In this document: positions 13,138 through 14,352 of the stretch, one piece after another
Position numbering within the stretch: the stretch's first letter is position 1
Layout: each line of letters starts with the position of its first letter
Position numbers and translations under genes: made by a program
The notes under the pieces: generated by a model
What the model was told of the DNA's origin: nothing
What the model saw: only the letters and a program-made list of their open reading frames with translations
Databases searched by the model: none
DNA from: Elusimicrobiota bacterium
GTDB taxonomy: Bacteria > Elusimicrobiota > Elusimicrobia > UBA1565 > JACRDR01
NCBI GenBank assembly: GCA_016207585.1
Contig: JACQPI010000123.1
Coordinates: 1 to 14,352 of the forward strand
Length of the DNA: 14,352 nucleotides
Direction of reading: 5' to 3'

Positions 13138-13528
13138 GCATCTGCCTACGAATCTTCTCCGTACCCGACGCGACAATCTTATTGGTAGACAATATGAATC
13201 AACATGTACAGCAAACCATAAGTGCTCTTGGTCTGGTCAGACAAGGTCACGGGAATGTCAATTTGAAAAAACATAGCTCCTCTCAAATCCCCCACAACTT
13301 TTATGGACACCAAGGCCACCGGTTTCACGCTGTGCTTGATCTCAAATTTCTTATTATCGCTAGCCACCTCCAACAATAACCTGTCTTCACGGGGCCTAGG
13401 CTGCCCTTCGGGCGCAAGAGCGTGCCCAGATTAAGTGTGGGAGCGCGCTCGGCGACGGTCTCGCCCGATCTCGACGACCCCCTCGCGGGTCCTGGGCATG
13501 ACGGCCGGCTTCCAGCAAGAAGGATGGA
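13138..13528. other. 391-bp gene-poor, AT-richer stretch with debris
   Basis: No convincing gene. A minus-strand open frame at 13179-13376 (65 codons, begins MLEVASDNKKFEIKH) alternates hydrophobic and polar residues like a beta-rich fragment but has no recognised family or Shine-Dalgarno. A small GCCC-TTC-GGGC hairpin is at 13403-13413. A folB-like 48-bp fragment is at 13466-13513. Lower GC than the flanks suggests a mixed origin. Confidence 0.5.
13466..13513 (-). repeat. 48-bp copy of the folB 3' end
   Basis: It matches 10913-10960 at 43 of 48 positions without gaps and in the same orientation. Read on the minus strand it gives AVMPRTREGVVEIG, against FolB AVMPGTREVVVEIE. It is either a gene fragment moved here or a repeat family that folB happens to contain. 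Confidence 0.6.
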
Positions 13529-13861
13529 TTATTTCAAGATTCCACGGACCTGCTTTTGAAGAAGCGGGATTTTGTGCCGGACGATATCCCATACAATCTC
13601 GATATCAACTCCAAAATATTCGTGAATGAGGATATCCCGCAACCCAGCTATTTTCCGCCATGGCACCGAGGGATGCTTCCTGCGGATCGCAGGAGGAACG
13701 TTTTTAGCCGCCTCTCCAATCACTTCTAAATTGCGGACCACGGCATCCAGGGTTTTCCCGTCGCTCCTGAATCGTTTGAGGGTAAAACCCGAGGTATAAC
13801 GTCGAATGTTATTCGTTCCGGCTAAAATATCATCGAGATAAACCCTATAGTCCCTGGACAT
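13529..13861 (-). CDS. hepT: HEPN-domain toxin, HepT/DUF86 family
   Basis: 110 residues, usual size for HepT. The family's RNase signature R-x4-H-x-Y appears as RDILIHEYF (about residues 74-82). It is flanked by typical stretches: YLDDILAGTNNIRRYT, LDAVVRNLEVIGEAAKNVP near the start and GVDIEIVWDIVRHKIPLLQKQVRGIL at the end. HEPN toxins of this type are ribonucleases kept inactive by a partner nucleotidyltransferase (MntA), which adds AMP to a Tyr near the active site; the Tyr in HEYF is the candidate target. The gene starts 17 bp inside the 3' end of the partner gene (13845-13861), so the two are co-translated. The pair sits between the two trxB copies. The motif is intact, so it may be active. 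Confidence 0.9.
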   Translation of the reverse strand: MSRDYRVYLDDILAGTNNIRRYTSGFTLKRFRSDGKTLDAVVRNLEVIGEAAKNVPPAIRRKHPSVPWRKIAGLRDILIHEYFGVDIEIVWDIVRHKIPLLQKQVRGILK

Positions 13862-14138
13862 AAACCGAATGACTCAGGATTTCCGATCGAAGCCTGGGCT
13901 TGATGGCATCCGTCAGCACAAGATCCACGGGGCGATGGAAAAGATGTTCCAAATAATCTTTCAGCTCCATGTAGGAGTCAAACGATTTCTTCTCAAATTC
14001 GACCACAAAATCGATGTCGCTGGAGCGCGCGGGGCGCCCACGCGCGAAAGAGCCGAAGAGCCCCAAACGCCGGACCCCAAAACGCCGGATCTCTTTCCTG
14101 TTTTTTTGAATCGACTCCAAGATTTTCTCGCGGCTCAT
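13845..14138 (-). CDS. mntA: MNT-family nucleotidyltransferase antitoxin (MntA-like)
   Basis: 97 residues from ATG 14138; an upstream in-frame TTG at 14165 overlaps the predicted promoter and is unlikely. The minimal nucleotidyltransferase signature GSx10DxD is exact: GSFARGRPARSSDID followed by FVVEFE, with a third acidic position probably in VDLVLTD. Short N-terminal helices (MSREKILESIQKNRKEIRRFGVRRLGLFGSFARG) are typical. These proteins neutralise HepT by AMPylation (type VII toxin-antitoxin). The antitoxin gene comes first and overlaps hepT. A TATACT at 14155-14160 (minus strand) about 16 bases before the ATG is a likely -10, giving a promoter divergent from that of trxB. A role in stabilising this rearranged segment is possible but not shown. 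Confidence 0.88.
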   Translation of the reverse strand: MSREKILESIQKNRKEIRRFGVRRLGLFGSFARGRPARSSDIDFVVEFEKKSFDSYMELKDYLEHLFHRPVDLVLTDAIKPRLRSEILSHSVYVQGL

Positions 14139-14241
14139 GGTCGCTGGGGGAGAATAGTATAGCAAAATGGCCGAGAACGCCGCGGGCGATCGATCGGCCC
14201 GGCCGATATTGCGGGGGTCATGTCTTCGGCGTGGGCGGGCG

Positions 14242-14257
14242 ATTTGTTATAATCGGA
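14242..14257 (+). promoter_or_regulatory. Promoter of the trxB-like gene
   Basis: ATTTGTTATAATCGGA with TATAAT at 14248-14253, about 34 nt before ATG 14288. No Shine-Dalgarno is seen in the leader. Confidence 0.6.
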
Positions 14258-14287
14258 TTCGCTGAGTCGGCGCCGTTGCTTTGACCC

Positions 14288-14352
14288 ATGGAAACGCGCA
14301 AGGTCGTCATCATAGGCTCCGGTCCGGCCGGCTACACCGCCGCGATCTACGC
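14288..14352 (+). CDS. trxB: Thioredoxin-reductase-like flavoprotein, 5' end only
   Basis: Only 21 complete codons fall inside the window. They encode METRK then VVIIGSGPAGYTAAIY, the FAD-binding GxGPAG loop with the PAGYTAAIYA continuation that is characteristic of bacterial thioredoxin reductase. TrxB reduces thioredoxin with NADPH through a CxxC disulfide; that part lies outside. Whether this copy is full length cannot be judged here. It is the better candidate for the working gene, since the other copy at 13021 is interrupted. Confidence 0.75.
   Translation, partial: METRKVVIIGSGPAGYTAAIY

Larger units (their letters stand above)
14220..14352 (+). repeat. Direct repeat, copy 2: trxB promoter and 5' end
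   Basis: Partner of 12953-13085; identical from 14237 to the window end. Because the copy is cut by the window, its downstream limit cannot be seen. Confidence 0.95.

Overview
The window comes from a GC-rich bacterium with a Gram-negative type envelope. Three secreted proteins carry Sec signal peptides, one of them with a C-terminus that looks like an outer-membrane strand. The mix of genes (an archaeal/thermophile-like class III aminotransferase, a KamA radical SAM enzyme, serine-rich and aromatic-rich secreted proteins) and frequent starts without a Shine-Dalgarno sequence would fit an uncultivated lineage such as Elusimicrobiota. That is an impression, not a demonstrated placement. No rRNA, tRNA, CRISPR array, integrase or transposase gene is visible.

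Layout. 1-1409: a secreted protein with an aromatic patch and a serine-rich repeat tail. 1498-2354: a promoter between long inverted repeats, then a four-helix membrane protein with a C-terminal winged-helix DNA-binding domain. 2486-6881: a catabolic set of class III aminotransferase, P5C-dehydrogenase-type aldehyde dehydrogenase and a second class III aminotransferase. 7067-8260: a secreted, possibly outer-membrane protein. 8333-10900: a lysine-2,3-aminomutase-type radical SAM enzyme, a pteridine-reductase-like SDR, a 21-codon micro-ORF and a 6-pyruvoyl-tetrahydropterin-synthase-family enzyme, all coupled by 4-bp overlaps. They converge on folB (minus strand), behind which lies a secreted hypothetical gene. 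12328-12834: a small SAM-dependent methyltransferase. 12953-14352: a disturbed locus. The promoter and first codons of a thioredoxin-reductase gene (trxB) are present twice, in direct orientation 1267 bp apart. Between the copies sit a truncated ORF, debris and a MNT/HEPN toxin-antitoxin pair.

How the genes may work together. The ALDH and the second aminotransferase look like the two steps that turn ornithine (or lysine) into glutamate (or aminoadipate) via a semialdehyde. KamA makes a beta-amino acid from lysine or a close relative. The SDR, PTPS-family enzyme and FolB all act on pterins and suggest a small folate/tetrahydropterin group.

Most notable signals. (1) A 55-bp palindromic repeat is inserted in the same reading frame in both aminotransferases, resembling the protein-coding palindromic elements known from Rickettsia. 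(2) The trxB 5' end is duplicated around the toxin-antitoxin pair. (3) Four genes share the same TAnnnT-N6-start arrangement, which predicts leaderless mRNAs. (4) A 21-codon ORF links two pterin genes by overlaps on both sides.
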